Source: Thermoleophilia bacterium (GTDB taxonomy: Bacteria; Actinomycetota; Thermoleophilia; Gaiellales; SKUG01). From it: a stretch of 44,515 bases of DNA. The DNA lies in NCBI GenBank assembly GCA_025964455.1, contig JAOPYU010000321.1:1-44515 (forward strand), given 5' to 3'. Shown here in pieces: positions 15,569-24,162 of this stretch. Within the stretch, counting starts at the first letter, position 1. Every line of letters starts with the position of its first letter. The notes beneath the pieces were generated by a model. The model was not told the origin of the DNA. It did not search any database and saw only the letters and a program-made list of their open reading frames with translations. Position numbers and translations under genes: made by a program.

Positions 15569-16006
15569 TCAGCCTTCCTCGGCGCGGGCCTTGAGCCCGT
15601 CGAGCGCCGCAGCCGTGATGTGCTTGGCCGCACGCTTGAGGAGGAAGCCGGGCACCGGGAAGCCCGGGTCGATCGCGAGCTCGTACACGACCGTGGTGCC
15701 GCCGTCGTCGCTGATCTCGAAGGTGTAGGAGCCGTCGATCGACTTCACGTCTCCGCCGGGACGGCTCGTCCAGGACATCCGCTCCACGCCGTCGTACTCG
15801 TAGTCGAGCGTGTAGGTGACCTCGCGGATGGTCACGTCGACGGTCATCGTGGACGCGAGCGGACGCCCCTCGGCGTCGGTCTCGAGCACCTCGACGGACT
15901 TCACGTCGGGCAGCCACTCGGGGTATGCCTCGATGTCGGTGACGATCGCGAAGAGCTCCTCGGCCGTCGCGTCCACGTCAATGCTGGAAGTTCCATGATG
16001 CGCCAT
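15569..16006 (-). CDS. SRPBCC/polyketide cyclase-type lipid-binding protein
   Basis: The 145-aa product fits the START/Coq10-like SRPBCC fold: a beta strand and helix with DATAEELFAIVTDIEAYPEWLP, several beta strands, and a long C-terminal helix PGFLLKRAAKHITAAALDGL. Such proteins bind hydrophobic ligands; the ligand is unknown. Two starts compete. ATG 16024 overlaps the nagA-like stop as ATGA, while ATG 16006 has a TAGGAT sequence 7 nt upstream that may serve either as AGGA ribosome site or as a -10 box for a leaderless transcript; the latter start is used here. A very long frame upstream of it (to 16549) is antisense-frame to the nagA-like gene. Confidence 0.85.
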   Translation of the reverse strand: MAHHGTSSIDVDATAEELFAIVTDIEAYPEWLPDVKSVEVLETDAEGRPLASTMTVDVTIREVTYTLDYEYDGVERMSWTSRPGGDVKSIDGSYTFEISDDGGTTVVYELAIDPGFPVPGFLLKRAAKHITAAALDGLKARAEEG

Positions 16007-16020
16007 GCGAACGATCCTAG

Positions 16021-17229
16021 TCATCCGGGTGGAGCGGTGTCGCCCGAGCGTGGTCGAAGCTCCACCAGCCAGACGTCGTCGCCGGGCTGCAGTCCGAGCG
16101 TTCGCGCCGGTTCGAGCAGCTGCCTGGGCCGTGCTCCCATGGCGATGACGATGGCCACGGGGTCGATCCCGACTCCGTCGAGCACCGGCAGGGCCGCATC
16201 GAGGAGCGCCGCTGATCCCGCGAGGTTGCCGTGGGGGTCGCGCAGGGCCGTGCCGTCGTGCTGCACGGTCGTGCCCGCCCACTCGTAGCGACCGGGCTCG
16301 CACCCGGCGAAGGGCGACGCGTCGCTGATCGCGACCCACTCCCCCCGCTCCCGTGATGCGGCGACGGTGAGCGCAACGGTGCCCGGGTGCAGGTGCACGC
16401 CGTCGCAGATGAGCTCGCACGTGACGCGCGGATCCACGATCGAGGCCGCCACCACGCCCGGGTCGCGGTGGGCGACCGGTCGCATCGCGTTCCAGGTGTG
16501 GGTGGCCATCGTCGCGCCAGCATCGATGCCGTCGAGCGCCTCCTCCCACGTCGCGTCGGTGTGTGCGAGCGAGACGATGATGCCCCGTGCGCGTGCGTGC
16601 GCGATGAGCTCGGCAGCACCGGGCAGTTCGGGTGCCACGTCGATGATGCGTAGCGGCGTGCCACCGTCGAGCGCCGCGTCCGCGAGGCGATCGAGCAGCG
16701 CCGGGTCCGGGTCGTGGAAGGTCTCGGGCGGCCAGACGCCTGCGCGCGACGGGCTCAGGAAGCAGCCCTCGAGGCGCAGGCCCAGGCAGCCGTGCCCGGC
16801 TCCGGCGCCGGCGATCGCCCGCGCCGCATCGCGCAGGTGTTCGGCCGGATCGGGCACGGGTCGCAGGGGGATCGGCAGCGTCGCCAGCCAGGCGTACCGC
16901 GTGACCAGCCCGGACCGGGGGTCGGTCATCGCGGCGCTCGTGCCGCGGAGCGCCGCATCGATCGCGGCGACCTCGCCGGCAGGCGGGACCACGTGGCCAC
17001 CGGCGCCGTGGAAGTGCAGGTCGAGCGGCGCTGGCGCGATGATCGAGTCGCCGACGTCCACGGTCGACGTGGCTGCGCCTGCGGGAGCCGCGCCACTCGA
17101 CTCGATGGACTCGACGATGCCGTGACCGTGCTCGTCCACACGCACCTGCACGCGTGCGGGCACGAGCGCGCCGTCCAGCAGGACGCGCGAGGATTCGAGG
17201 TGTAGTGTCTGGCCGCGGCCGGGCGCCAT
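16021..17229 (-). CDS. nagA: NagA-like N-acetylglucosamine-6-phosphate deacetylase
   Basis: The 402-aa amidohydrolase would remove the acetyl group from GlcNAc-6-phosphate in amino-sugar breakdown or wall recycling. Visible sites: DLHFHGAGG (residues 70-78), metal-ligand Glu in LEGCFLSPS, His in VSLAHTDAT, His in ATHTWNAM, ICDGVHLHP, and the catalytic Asp in ISDASPFAG. Two places differ from textbook NagA: LEGCFL for LEGPFL, and GVWPP where GAH usually follows, so the sugar substrate may differ. Start ATG 17229 has no ribosome site, but a TAGCGT box 7 nt upstream fits a leaderless start; GTG 17262 is an alternative. It is divergent from an oxidoreductase gene with 35 nt between starts. Confidence 0.82.
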   Translation of the reverse strand: MAPGRGQTLHLESSRVLLDGALVPARVQVRVDEHGHGIVESIESSGAAPAGAATSTVDVGDSIIAPAPLDLHFHGAGGHVVPPAGEVAAIDAALRGTSAAMTDPRSGLVTRYAWLATLPIPLRPVPDPAEHLRDAARAIAGAGAGHGCLGLRLEGCFLSPSRAGVWPPETFHDPDPALLDRLADAALDGGTPLRIIDVAPELPGAAELIAHARARGIIVSLAHTDATWEEALDGIDAGATMATHTWNAMRPVAHRDPGVVAASIVDPRVTCELICDGVHLHPGTVALTVAASRERGEWVAISDASPFAGCEPGRYEWAGTTVQHDGTALRDPHGNLAGSAALLDAALPVLDGVGIDPVAIVIAMGARPRQLLEPARTLGLQPGDDVWLVELRPRSGDTAPPG

Positions 17230-17264
17230 GCGCGGCACGCTACACGAGACGAGGGGACGCACAC

Positions 17265-18332
17265 GTGGAGGGTGTCGAGAGGCCGGTCGGGCTCGCGATC
17301 ATCGGCGCGGGGCTCATGGGCTCACAGCACGCCGCGAGCGCGAGCGCCTGCGCCGCCGTCGACCTCGTCGGCGTCCACGCGGCCGATGCGGACCAGGCAC
17401 GCGCGCTCGCCGAGCGGCACGGCGTCGAGGTGTTCGGCACGCTCGAGGACGTGCTCGCGGACGATCGCATCGAGGCCGTGCTCGTCGCGACCCCCACCAG
17501 CTCGCACGCCCAGGTCGCGCATCTCGCGATCGCCGCCGGTCGGCACGCCTTCGTCGAGAAGCCCGTGACGCGCAGCCTCGAGGATGCGCTCGCCCTCCGC
17601 GCCGCGGCCCGCGCTGGCGACGTCGTGGTCGGCGTTGGCCACGTGATCCGATATTTCCCGGAGTACCGCGAGATCCACGATGCCATCGAGCGCGGGGACA
17701 TCGGCACGCCAGCCGTGGCGACGTTCGGTCGTCGCTGTCAGCAGCCCGACTGGGCGCCGGACCACTGGCACACGGACATGGCCCGCTCCGGCGGCGTCGC
17801 CGTGGACATGCTGGTCCACGACGTCGACCTCGTGCGCTGGTGCTTCGGGGAACCGACCGAGGTCTACGCACGGGTGGTCGGCAGCGACCGCCACGGTGGG
17901 CTCGACTACGCCCTCGCGACCCTCACGGTCCCCGACGGCCCGATCTGCCACCTGCACGGCTCCTGGGCAGAGCCGGACGGCTTCTCGCAGTCGGCCGAGG
18001 TGTGCGGCAGCGCCGGCATGATCACCTACGATTCGCGCGGCACCGACGAGCTGCAGCTCGCCACGCACGCGGGCTCGAACACAGCGACCGCCCTCCCCCC
18101 ACCGCCGCCCGGCGACCGTGATCCGTTCCAGCGGCAGCTCGCCGACTTCGCCCGTGCGATCCGCACCGGCGTGGCGATGCCCGGCGACCTCGACTGGGCG
18201 ATCGGCTCGCTCCGCGTGGCGCTGGCCATGCTCGAGTCGAGCGACCGGCGCGACGTCGTCACGCTGGGACCGCTCGAAGACGTGCTCGCCCAGGACGGGA
18301 CGAGCGAGCTGCGCACCGGAGGCAGGGCATGA
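17265..18332 (+). CDS. Gfo/Idh/MocA-family oxidoreductase (1)
   Basis: This 355-aa protein has an N-terminal NAD(P)-binding Rossmann fold (VGLAIIGAGLMGSQHA), the EKPV motif with the conserved Lys in HAFVEKPVTRS near residue 97, and a C-terminal alpha/beta domain with GGVAVDMLVHDVDLVRW, which carries the Asp-xxx-His pair usual in the family. The family oxidises or reduces sugars, inositols and amino sugars. GTG 17265 is chosen because GAGGGG lies 8 nt before it; the frame is open further upstream but overlaps the divergent nagA start. The next gene starts inside its stop codon (ATGA). With nagA alongside, an amino-sugar route is plausible but unproven. Confidence 0.88.
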   Translation: MEGVERPVGLAIIGAGLMGSQHAASASACAAVDLVGVHAADADQARALAERHGVEVFGTLEDVLADDRIEAVLVATPTSSHAQVAHLAIAAGRHAFVEKPVTRSLEDALALRAAARAGDVVVGVGHVIRYFPEYREIHDAIERGDIGTPAVATFGRRCQQPDWAPDHWHTDMARSGGVAVDMLVHDVDLVRWCFGEPTEVYARVVGSDRHGGLDYALATLTVPDGPICHLHGSWAEPDGFSQSAEVCGSAGMITYDSRGTDELQLATHAGSNTATALPPPPPGDRDPFQRQLADFARAIRTGVAMPGDLDWAIGSLRVALAMLESSDRRDVVTLGPLEDVLAQDGTSELRTGGRA

Positions 18333-19297
18333 AGGTCGGCATCCTCGGTACCCGTCACGTCCATGCCGACGGCCTCGCCGCCAATGCCGAGCGCTGCGGC
18401 GCGACCCTGGTCGGCGCGCACGAGCCCGATGCGACCGCGCGAGCCGCGTGGTCCCGCACGCCGCACCTCGAGCTCGACGCCCTGCTCGAGGCTTCCGACG
18501 CGATCATCGTCGCCGGGACCAATCGCGAGCGCGTCGAGCACACCATCGCCGCGACGCGTGCCGGCATCCCCGTGCTGAGTGAGAAGCCCGTCGCCGCCGA
18601 TGCGGCCGAGCTCGAGCGACTCGTCGCCGAGGTGGACCCGGCTCTCGTGATGGTCGCGCTCCCGGTCCGCTTCGGCGCCTCCGTGCGGCGCGCGCGCGAG
18701 GCCGTTGGGGCCGGGGCCATCGGCACGCCGCTCGCCGCTCGCGGGACCAACCACGGGCAGTTCCCCGGGGGCTGGTTCGGACGTCGTGCGGACGCCGGCG
18801 GCGGCGCGCTGCAGGACCACGTCGTCCACCTGGGCGACCTGCTGTGCTGGATGCTCGACGACCGCGCGACCCGCGTGTACGCCCGAGCGGCACAGGTCAT
18901 GCATCCGGACAACGACGTCGAGGACTGCGGCATCGTCACCATCGACTACGAGTCCGGCTGCTTCGCGAGCATCGATTCGTCCTGGTCGCGCCCGGAGTCG
19001 TTCCCGACATGGGGCGACGTGTGGCTCGAGCTCGTCGGCACCGAGGGCCGCATCCTGCTCGATCCGATGGCGACGCACCTGGGGCTCTACGACGACGCGG
19101 CCGGCAAGCTCCGGCACGTCGGCTACGCCGATGACGACATGACCCTCGAGATGGTGCGCGCCTTCCTTGCGTTCGCCCGTGACCGTCCCGCGACCGCGCC
19201 CGTCTCGCTTGCCGAGGGCATCCACGCGAGCGACACGGTGCTCGCTGCCTACGCCTCGGTCGCGAGTGGCCGCCCCGAGCCCGTCACGAGCCGATGA
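18329..19297 (+). CDS. Gfo/Idh/MocA-family oxidoreductase (2)
   Basis: A second, shorter (322 aa) member translationally coupled to the first by an ATGA overlap. It starts MKVGILGTRHVHADGLAANA, with a less canonical dinucleotide loop (GTRHVH rather than GxGxxG), and then has VLSEKPVAAD with the conserved Lys, and GGALQDHVVHLGDLLCW, where Asp and His of the catalytic helix are kept. The two oxidoreductases are clearly different proteins rather than a recent duplication. Tandem pairs of this family often carry out successive oxidation and reduction steps on one sugar; that is only a suggestion here. Confidence 0.85.
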   Translation: MKVGILGTRHVHADGLAANAERCGATLVGAHEPDATARAAWSRTPHLELDALLEASDAIIVAGTNRERVEHTIAATRAGIPVLSEKPVAADAAELERLVAEVDPALVMVALPVRFGASVRRAREAVGAGAIGTPLAARGTNHGQFPGGWFGRRADAGGGALQDHVVHLGDLLCWMLDDRATRVYARAAQVMHPDNDVEDCGIVTIDYESGCFASIDSSWSRPESFPTWGDVWLELVGTEGRILLDPMATHLGLYDDAAGKLRHVGYADDDMTLEMVRAFLAFARDRPATAPVSLAEGIHASDTVLAAYASVASGRPEPVTSR

Positions 19298-19337
19298 CCT
19301 CGCCCACCCCGCGCACCACCGACCACCGGAGCACCCC

Positions 19338-20570
19338 ATGACGACCAGCCCCTCCAGCATCGAGCTACCGCAGATCGACATCGACGCGACCATCGAGCGT
19401 CTCGCCGAACTGGTCGTCGTGCACGCGGCGAACGTCCAGCGCGGCCAGACCGTCGCGATCGGGTCCGAGCTCGGCAAGGAGCAGCTCACTCGCGCGGTGG
19501 CGGCTGCCGCCTATCGCGCCGGGGCGGGCTACGTCGATGTCAGCTACGCCGATCCGCACGTCACCCGGGCACGCATCGCGAACGCGGATCCCGACACGCT
19601 CGAGGACTTCCCCGACTGGTACCGCGCCCGGATGCTCGCCATCGGCGAGGCCAGGTGCGCGACGATCGCGTTCTCCGGCGCGACCGAGCCCCACCTGCTC
19701 GACGACCTCGACCCGGCCCTCGTCGGACGCGAGCAGCACGCGCCCCGCGTCGAAGGCATGCAGGTCATCAACGCGAGGTCGACCAACTGGACGGTCGCGC
19801 CGTGCCCGACGCCCGGCTGGGCGGCCCTCGTTCACCCCGAGCTCGACCCTGACGCCGCCCTCCAGCTGTTGTGGCGCGAAGTCGCCTACGTCTGCCGTCT
19901 GGATACCGACGACCCGGTCGCCGCGTGGAACGAGCGCATGCGACAGCTCGGGCTCGCGGCGGGGCTGCTCAACGAGCGGCGCTTCGACTCGATCAGGCTG
20001 CAGGGGCCCGGCACCGACCTGACCGTCGGCCTGCTCCCCGCCTCCACGTGGATCTACGCGGAGGGCACCACCGCGTGGGGCAACCGCCACATGCCGAACC
20101 TCCCGAGCGAGGAGGTCTTCACGACGCCCGATCCGACTCGGACCAACGGCGTCGTACGAGCGACCAAGCCGCTGTTCACGAGTGGCGCCGTGATCGAGGA
20201 CCTCGAGGTGGAGTTCCGTGACGGTCGCGTGATTCGAATCGACGCGTCCAAGAACGCGGACGTGCTGCGCGCGCAGGTGGCCAAGGACGAGGGCGCGGCG
20301 CGGCTCGGGGAGCTGGCGCTCGTCGATGGCGACGGTCGGATCGGGGCCACCGGCACCGTGTTCTACGACACACTGCTCGACGAGAACGCGGCCAGCCACA
20401 TCGCGCTCGGCGCCGGCTACGGCATCGCTGCTGGGGAGGACGCGGAGCGTGCCAACCAGAGCTCGATCCACATCGACTTCATGATCGGGTCGAGCGACGT
20501 GCGGGTCACCGGGATGGATGCCGCGGGCGCCGAGCACGATGTGCTCGTCCAGGGCGCCTGGGCGCTCTAG
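19338..20570 (+). CDS. M29-family aminopeptidase
   Basis: The 410-aa product matches the thermophilic aminopeptidase family (AmpS/PepS type), cytosolic metalloenzymes that remove N-terminal residues. Family blocks seen are NLPSEEVFTTPD (metal-binding Glu), FTSGAVIEDLEVEF, RLGELALVD, DENAASHIALG with a His ligand, and NQSSIHIDFMIGS with His and Asp ligands. The length equals the family norm. ATG 19338 has GGAG 8 nt upstream. It lies 40 nt after the second oxidoreductase and is probably the last gene of that operon. Its TAG stop overlaps the TAG stop of nadE on the other strand inside a CTAG palindrome. Confidence 0.92.
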   Translation: MTTSPSSIELPQIDIDATIERLAELVVVHAANVQRGQTVAIGSELGKEQLTRAVAAAAYRAGAGYVDVSYADPHVTRARIANADPDTLEDFPDWYRARMLAIGEARCATIAFSGATEPHLLDDLDPALVGREQHAPRVEGMQVINARSTNWTVAPCPTPGWAALVHPELDPDAALQLLWREVAYVCRLDTDDPVAAWNERMRQLGLAAGLLNERRFDSIRLQGPGTDLTVGLLPASTWIYAEGTTAWGNRHMPNLPSEEVFTTPDPTRTNGVVRATKPLFTSGAVIEDLEVEFRDGRVIRIDASKNADVLRAQVAKDEGAARLGELALVDGDGRIGATGTVFYDTLLDENAASHIALGAGYGIAAGEDAERANQSSIHIDFMIGSSDVRVTGMDAAGAEHDVLVQGAWAL

Positions 20571-22234
20571 GAGCGCTCGACCCGGCTTGCGACATGCCCG
20601 TCGAAGGCGTTGGTGATCGGGACCCGCCGGTCGCGGCCGAAGGCCTTGGCCGTGACGCGCACGCCAGGCGGCGCCTGCCGCCGCTTGTACTCCGCCCGAT
20701 CGAGCATGCGCTGGATTCGCTCGACCACGTCGCGCTCGTAGCCTGCTGCGACCGCATCCTCGATGCCCCGGTCCGCGTCCACGAGCAGCTCCAGGATGCC
20801 GTCGAGCTCGTCGTAGTCCGGCAGCGAGTCGCTGTCGCGCTGGTCCTCGCGCAGCTCGGCCGACGGGGGCCGCTCGATCACGCTCGGCGGGATCATCGGC
20901 GCTTCCCCCGCAGCCTCGGCCAGCTCGTTGCGCCAGCGCGCGAGCCGGAACACCCGCGTCTTGGGGACGTCCTTGATCGGGGCGTATCCCCCGTTCATGT
21001 CGCCGTACAGCGTCGCGTAGCCGACCGAGTACTCGCTCTTGTTGCCGGTCGCGAGCACGAGGTGCCCGTGCTTGTTGGAGAGCGCCATGAGCAGCGTGCC
21101 GCGGACGCGCGCCTGCAGGTTCTCCTCCGTCACGTCGGGTGGCAGGCCGGCGAACGACTCCGCGAGCGCCGACTCGAACGATGTGACGATTCCCTCGATC
21201 GGCAGCTCGGACATGGCGACGCCGAGCCGGAGCGCCTGCAGGTGTGCGTCATCGCGCGTGCCGGCGCTCGAGAACCTGGATGGCATCGTGACCGCGTGGA
21301 CCTGGTCGGCGCCGAGCGCGTCGACCGCGAGCGCGAGCACCAGTGCGCTGTCGATTCCGCCTGACAGCCCGATCACGACGCTGCGGAACCCGTTCTTGCG
21401 CACGTAGTCGCCCAGCCCGAGACGCAGCCCCTCCCATGCCTCGGCCTCGAGCACGTCCAGCTCGGCCGGTGCTGCCGGCTCTGCCGCCGCTCCATCACCG
21501 ACGTCGACCAGGACCAGGTCCGATCGGAACTGTGCGCCGCGCGCCACGATCGTCCCATCAGGGGCGGCCGCCAGCGAGTGTCCATCGAAGACGAGCTCGT
21601 CCTGGCCACACACCTGGTTGCAGAGGGCGAACCACACCCCGGATTCGCGCGCGCGCTCGGCGACGATCGCCTCCCGGTCGACCGCACGGCCGATCCGCCA
21701 TGGGGATGCCGACAGGTTGACCACGATGCTCGCGCCCTGCCCGGCGGCCTGCACCACCGGGCCGTGCGTCACCCAGGCGTCCTCGCAGATCGTGATGCCG
21801 ACGCGCCCCGTGCCACCGGCTGACGTCGGCACGTCGAGCACGAGCGCCTCGTCGTCGGACGTGAACCAGCGGTGCTCGTCGAACACCGCGTAGTTGGGGA
21901 GGTGCTGCTTGCGGTAGGTGCCGAGCCGCTCGCCGTCACGCGCGACGAGCGCCGAGTTGCAGCAGGCGCCCTCGACGGCCTCGGGAAACCCGATGACGCA
22001 CGTCAGTCCGGTCGGGAGCTCATCGAGGATCGCCTCCAGCGCGTTGGCGCACCGCTCGATGAAGTGCGGCTTGAGCCAGAGGTCCTCGGCGGGATACCCG
22101 GAGATCACGCACTCGGGAAACACGGCGACGTCGGCGCCGGCGCCTGCAGCGCGGCGGGCGGCCTCGACCACGAGCGCGGCATTGCCGTCGACGTCACCGA
22201 CCGTGGGATTGAGCTGGCAGAGGGCAAGTCGCAT
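20567..22234 (-). CDS. nadE: Glutamine-dependent NAD+ synthetase
   Basis: This 555-aa enzyme makes NAD from deamido-NAD, ATP and glutamine. The N-terminal nitrilase-type glutaminase domain shows Glu in VFPECVISGYP, Lys in YRKQHLPNY and the nucleophile Cys in ITICEDAW. The C-terminal synthetase has the P-loop-like VIGLSGGIDSAL and later LATGNKSEYSVGYATLYGDMNGG. All catalytic residues are present. The length is near the usual 540-590 for the bacterial two-domain form. No Shine-Dalgarno precedes ATG 22234, but a TAGGCT box lies 6 nt upstream, so a leaderless transcript is likely. It converges on the aminopeptidase gene with a 4-nt overlap. Confidence 0.96.
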   Translation of the reverse strand: MRLALCQLNPTVGDVDGNAALVVEAARRAAGAGADVAVFPECVISGYPAEDLWLKPHFIERCANALEAILDELPTGLTCVIGFPEAVEGACCNSALVARDGERLGTYRKQHLPNYAVFDEHRWFTSDDEALVLDVPTSAGGTGRVGITICEDAWVTHGPVVQAAGQGASIVVNLSASPWRIGRAVDREAIVAERARESGVWFALCNQVCGQDELVFDGHSLAAAPDGTIVARGAQFRSDLVLVDVGDGAAAEPAAPAELDVLEAEAWEGLRLGLGDYVRKNGFRSVVIGLSGGIDSALVLALAVDALGADQVHAVTMPSRFSSAGTRDDAHLQALRLGVAMSELPIEGIVTSFESALAESFAGLPPDVTEENLQARVRGTLLMALSNKHGHLVLATGNKSEYSVGYATLYGDMNGGYAPIKDVPKTRVFRLARWRNELAEAAGEAPMIPPSVIERPPSAELREDQRDSDSLPDYDELDGILELLVDADRGIEDAVAAGYERDVVERIQRMLDRAEYKRRQAPPGVRVTAKAFGRDRRVPITNAFDGHVASRVERS

Positions 22235-22260
22235 GCCGCCAGCCTACCGACGACGCGCCC

Positions 22261-22878
22261 TCAGGCTTCGGGGACCGGCTGTCCGAACGGCACGGCGTGC
22301 ATGCGGCGGTGCTGTCGTCCGTCCGGGCCCGGCAGGGACGCGTAGAGCCGCAGCTCCGGGGCGATCCAGGTCGACGGCTGCACGTCGAGGCGTTCGAATC
22401 GCAGCGAGCGGGGCAGCTCGCCACCGCGCGGCGCACGCAGCAGGCTGACGTGCGGGCGCCAGGCGCCTGCGTCCGCACGCGGGGCGAATGGTCGTACGGC
22501 GTCCTGGAACCGATCGCGTGCGACGTCCAGGATCACGTGGAGGTCAGCATCGACGCACGCGCCGAGGACGTGCCCGTCCCCGAACAGGTCGAGACCGGTC
22601 AGCGTCAATGCGACCGCGCCGGGCATCGAGAACGCCGCGTCCTCCAGGGATGCCGCGATGGCCGGTACGTGCTCCTCCGCCACGGCGCCGACGTAGGCGA
22701 ACGTGACGTGCATCGCCTCGGCCGCCACCACCCGGGAGCCCGGAACACGCTCACTCGCACGCTCCGCGACGTCGGCCAGCTGGTGCGCCTGCTCGGTGGG
22801 GACGTGGAGTGCCGCGAAGAGCGTCAGCTCCACGCCGCCGCCCGACGCCCGTTGTGGTCGATGCTCGAACCGTTCCAT
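22261..22878 (-). CDS. thpR: RNA 2',3'-cyclic phosphodiesterase (ThpR/LigT)
   Basis: This 205-aa 2H phosphoesterase has both catalytic HxTx/HxSx tetrapeptides: HVTFAYVG in the first half and HVSLLRAP in the second. The family hydrolyses 2',3'-cyclic phosphate ends of RNA or ligates tRNA halves in vitro. The true start is uncertain: ATG 22878 gives 15 extra residues before the usual TLFAALHVP beginning, and GTG 22833 would give the more typical length. No ribosome site is seen for either. Confidence 0.88.
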   Translation of the reverse strand: MERFEHRPQRASGGGVELTLFAALHVPTEQAHQLADVAERASERVPGSRVVAAEAMHVTFAYVGAVAEEHVPAIAASLEDAAFSMPGAVALTLTGLDLFGDGHVLGACVDADLHVILDVARDRFQDAVRPFAPRADAGAWRPHVSLLRAPRGGELPRSLRFERLDVQPSTWIAPELRLYASLPGPDGRQHRRMHAVPFGQPVPEA

Positions 22879-22953
22879 GGTCCCACGCTGCCCAGTCGCC
22901 CGACTTTCACAACCGTCGGTTGCAGGGGTTCATCGCCGAAGCCTGCGTGAGGT

Positions 22954-23787
22954 TCACGCGACAGCGTCGACGGCGTCGTCAGGATCCTCGACGGCGTTGC
23001 GCAGCGCGCGTCGCTCGACGCGTCCCGCGAGCAGGATCGAGACCTCGTACATGATCCCGAGCGGCACGAGCCACATCGAGGTCGTGACCGGGTCCACGCC
23101 GGGCATCGCGACCGCCAGCGCCGTCAGCGACACGTAGGCGATGCGTCGGTTCGAGCGCAGCCGCTCCTTGGTGAGGATCCTGAATCGCACGAGCGCCAGC
23201 AGGACGACGGGCAGCTGGAACACCGCGCCCACCGACACGAGCACGGCGGCAGCGAAGGTGTAGTACTCCTGGGCGCGCAGCTGTACGTCGTAGAGCTCGG
23301 AGTCGAATCCGGTGAGGAACCCGATCGCGCTCGGCAGGGCGACGAAGTAGCCGAACGCCACGCCTCCGAACATGAGCAGGGTGCCGAAGCCGACGTAGGT
23401 CGCGACGGCTCGGCGGATGCCGTCGTCGAAGCTCGGCGCGACGTAGCGCCAGAGGTTCCAGGCGAGCACCGGGAAGGCCACGACGAACGCCGCCCAGACG
23501 CTCAGCTTGACCGCGGTCATGAACGGCTCCGCGACCCCGAGCGTGACGGGCTGCGCGCCGTTGAGCGGCTCGTTCAGCGCGGAGACGAGGCGCTTGTGGA
23601 AGGCGAACGCCACGCCGAAACCGACCGTCAGCACGACCAGCGACGAGATGAGCCGCTTGCGCAGCTCGTCCAGGTGGGCGGTGACGTCGAGACGCTCGTC
23701 CCGCGCGGGCAGCGTGCGGATGATCCTTCCGCGCAGTTTCGGCGAACGGATCACCGCGCTCGCGGCCCGCATGGCGAGGCTGCTCAT
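22954..23787 (-). CDS. tatC: Sec-independent protein translocase TatC
   Basis: The 277-aa protein has six hydrophobic segments and the TatC hallmarks: VTAHLDELRKRL before the first helix (the twin-arginine recognition surface), AEPFMTAVKLS, and FVALPSAIGFLTGF. An extra 30-residue basic N-terminus precedes the core. It is the receptor for folded twin-arginine substrates. Its ATG overlaps the tatA stop by ATGA, so the two are translationally coupled. No tatB gene is visible, as in many actinobacteria where TatA paralogues occur elsewhere. Confidence 0.96.
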   Translation of the reverse strand: MSSLAMRAASAVIRSPKLRGRIIRTLPARDERLDVTAHLDELRKRLISSLVVLTVGFGVAFAFHKRLVSALNEPLNGAQPVTLGVAEPFMTAVKLSVWAAFVVAFPVLAWNLWRYVAPSFDDGIRRAVATYVGFGTLLMFGGVAFGYFVALPSAIGFLTGFDSELYDVQLRAQEYYTFAAAVLVSVGAVFQLPVVLLALVRFRILTKERLRSNRRIAYVSLTALAVAMPGVDPVTTSMWLVPLGIMYEVSILLAGRVERRALRNAVEDPDDAVDAVA

Positions 23788-24053
23788 GCCTCGGCGCTGC
23801 GCGCTGTGGCGCGGTCAGCCGTGAGGCGCTCGGCTTCCTCGAAGGGGTTCTCGTCGACGTCCGTGGTGGAGCTCGTGGCGACGTGACCGTCGATCACCGT
23901 CGCGGCGCTCGGCGACGTCGAGACCGAATCCTTGAACTCGCGCAGTCCGCGTCCGAGTGAACGACCCATCTCGGGGAGGCGCTTGGGGCCGAACACGAGC
24001 AGCGCGACGAGCGCGAGCATGATCAGCTCGGTGGCTCCGATGAATCCAGGCAT
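23784..24053 (-). CDS. tatA: Sec-independent protein translocase TatA/TatB-type
   Basis: An 89-aa protein with an N-terminal membrane helix, the FGPKRLPEMG hinge and the amphipathic helix RSLGRGLREFKDSV, followed by an acidic low-complexity tail. It forms the pore-like part of the Tat system with TatC, which follows directly. The ATG has GGAG 6 nt upstream. TatA and TatB cannot be separated safely by sequence here; the conserved Phe-Gly before the hinge favours TatA. Confidence 0.95.
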   Translation of the reverse strand: MPGFIGATELIMLALVALLVFGPKRLPEMGRSLGRGLREFKDSVSTSPSAATVIDGHVATSSTTDVDENPFEEAERLTADRATARSAEA

Positions 24054-24162
24054 GTCAGTCTCCAGTCGATCAGTGGTGGTGCGGTTCCACGCGGGCCGAT
24101 CCGTCGCCCCCAGCCCCGTGGGACTGGCGGCGGCGGACCGGCTGCGTGGAGTGGGTGGCTCG

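Noticed and set aside
14291..16288. 665-codon plus-strand frame antisense to TerC and neighbours
   Set aside because: Translation is rich in His, Arg, Val and Asp as expected for antisense of GC-rich membrane-protein genes; TerC on the other strand is unambiguous.
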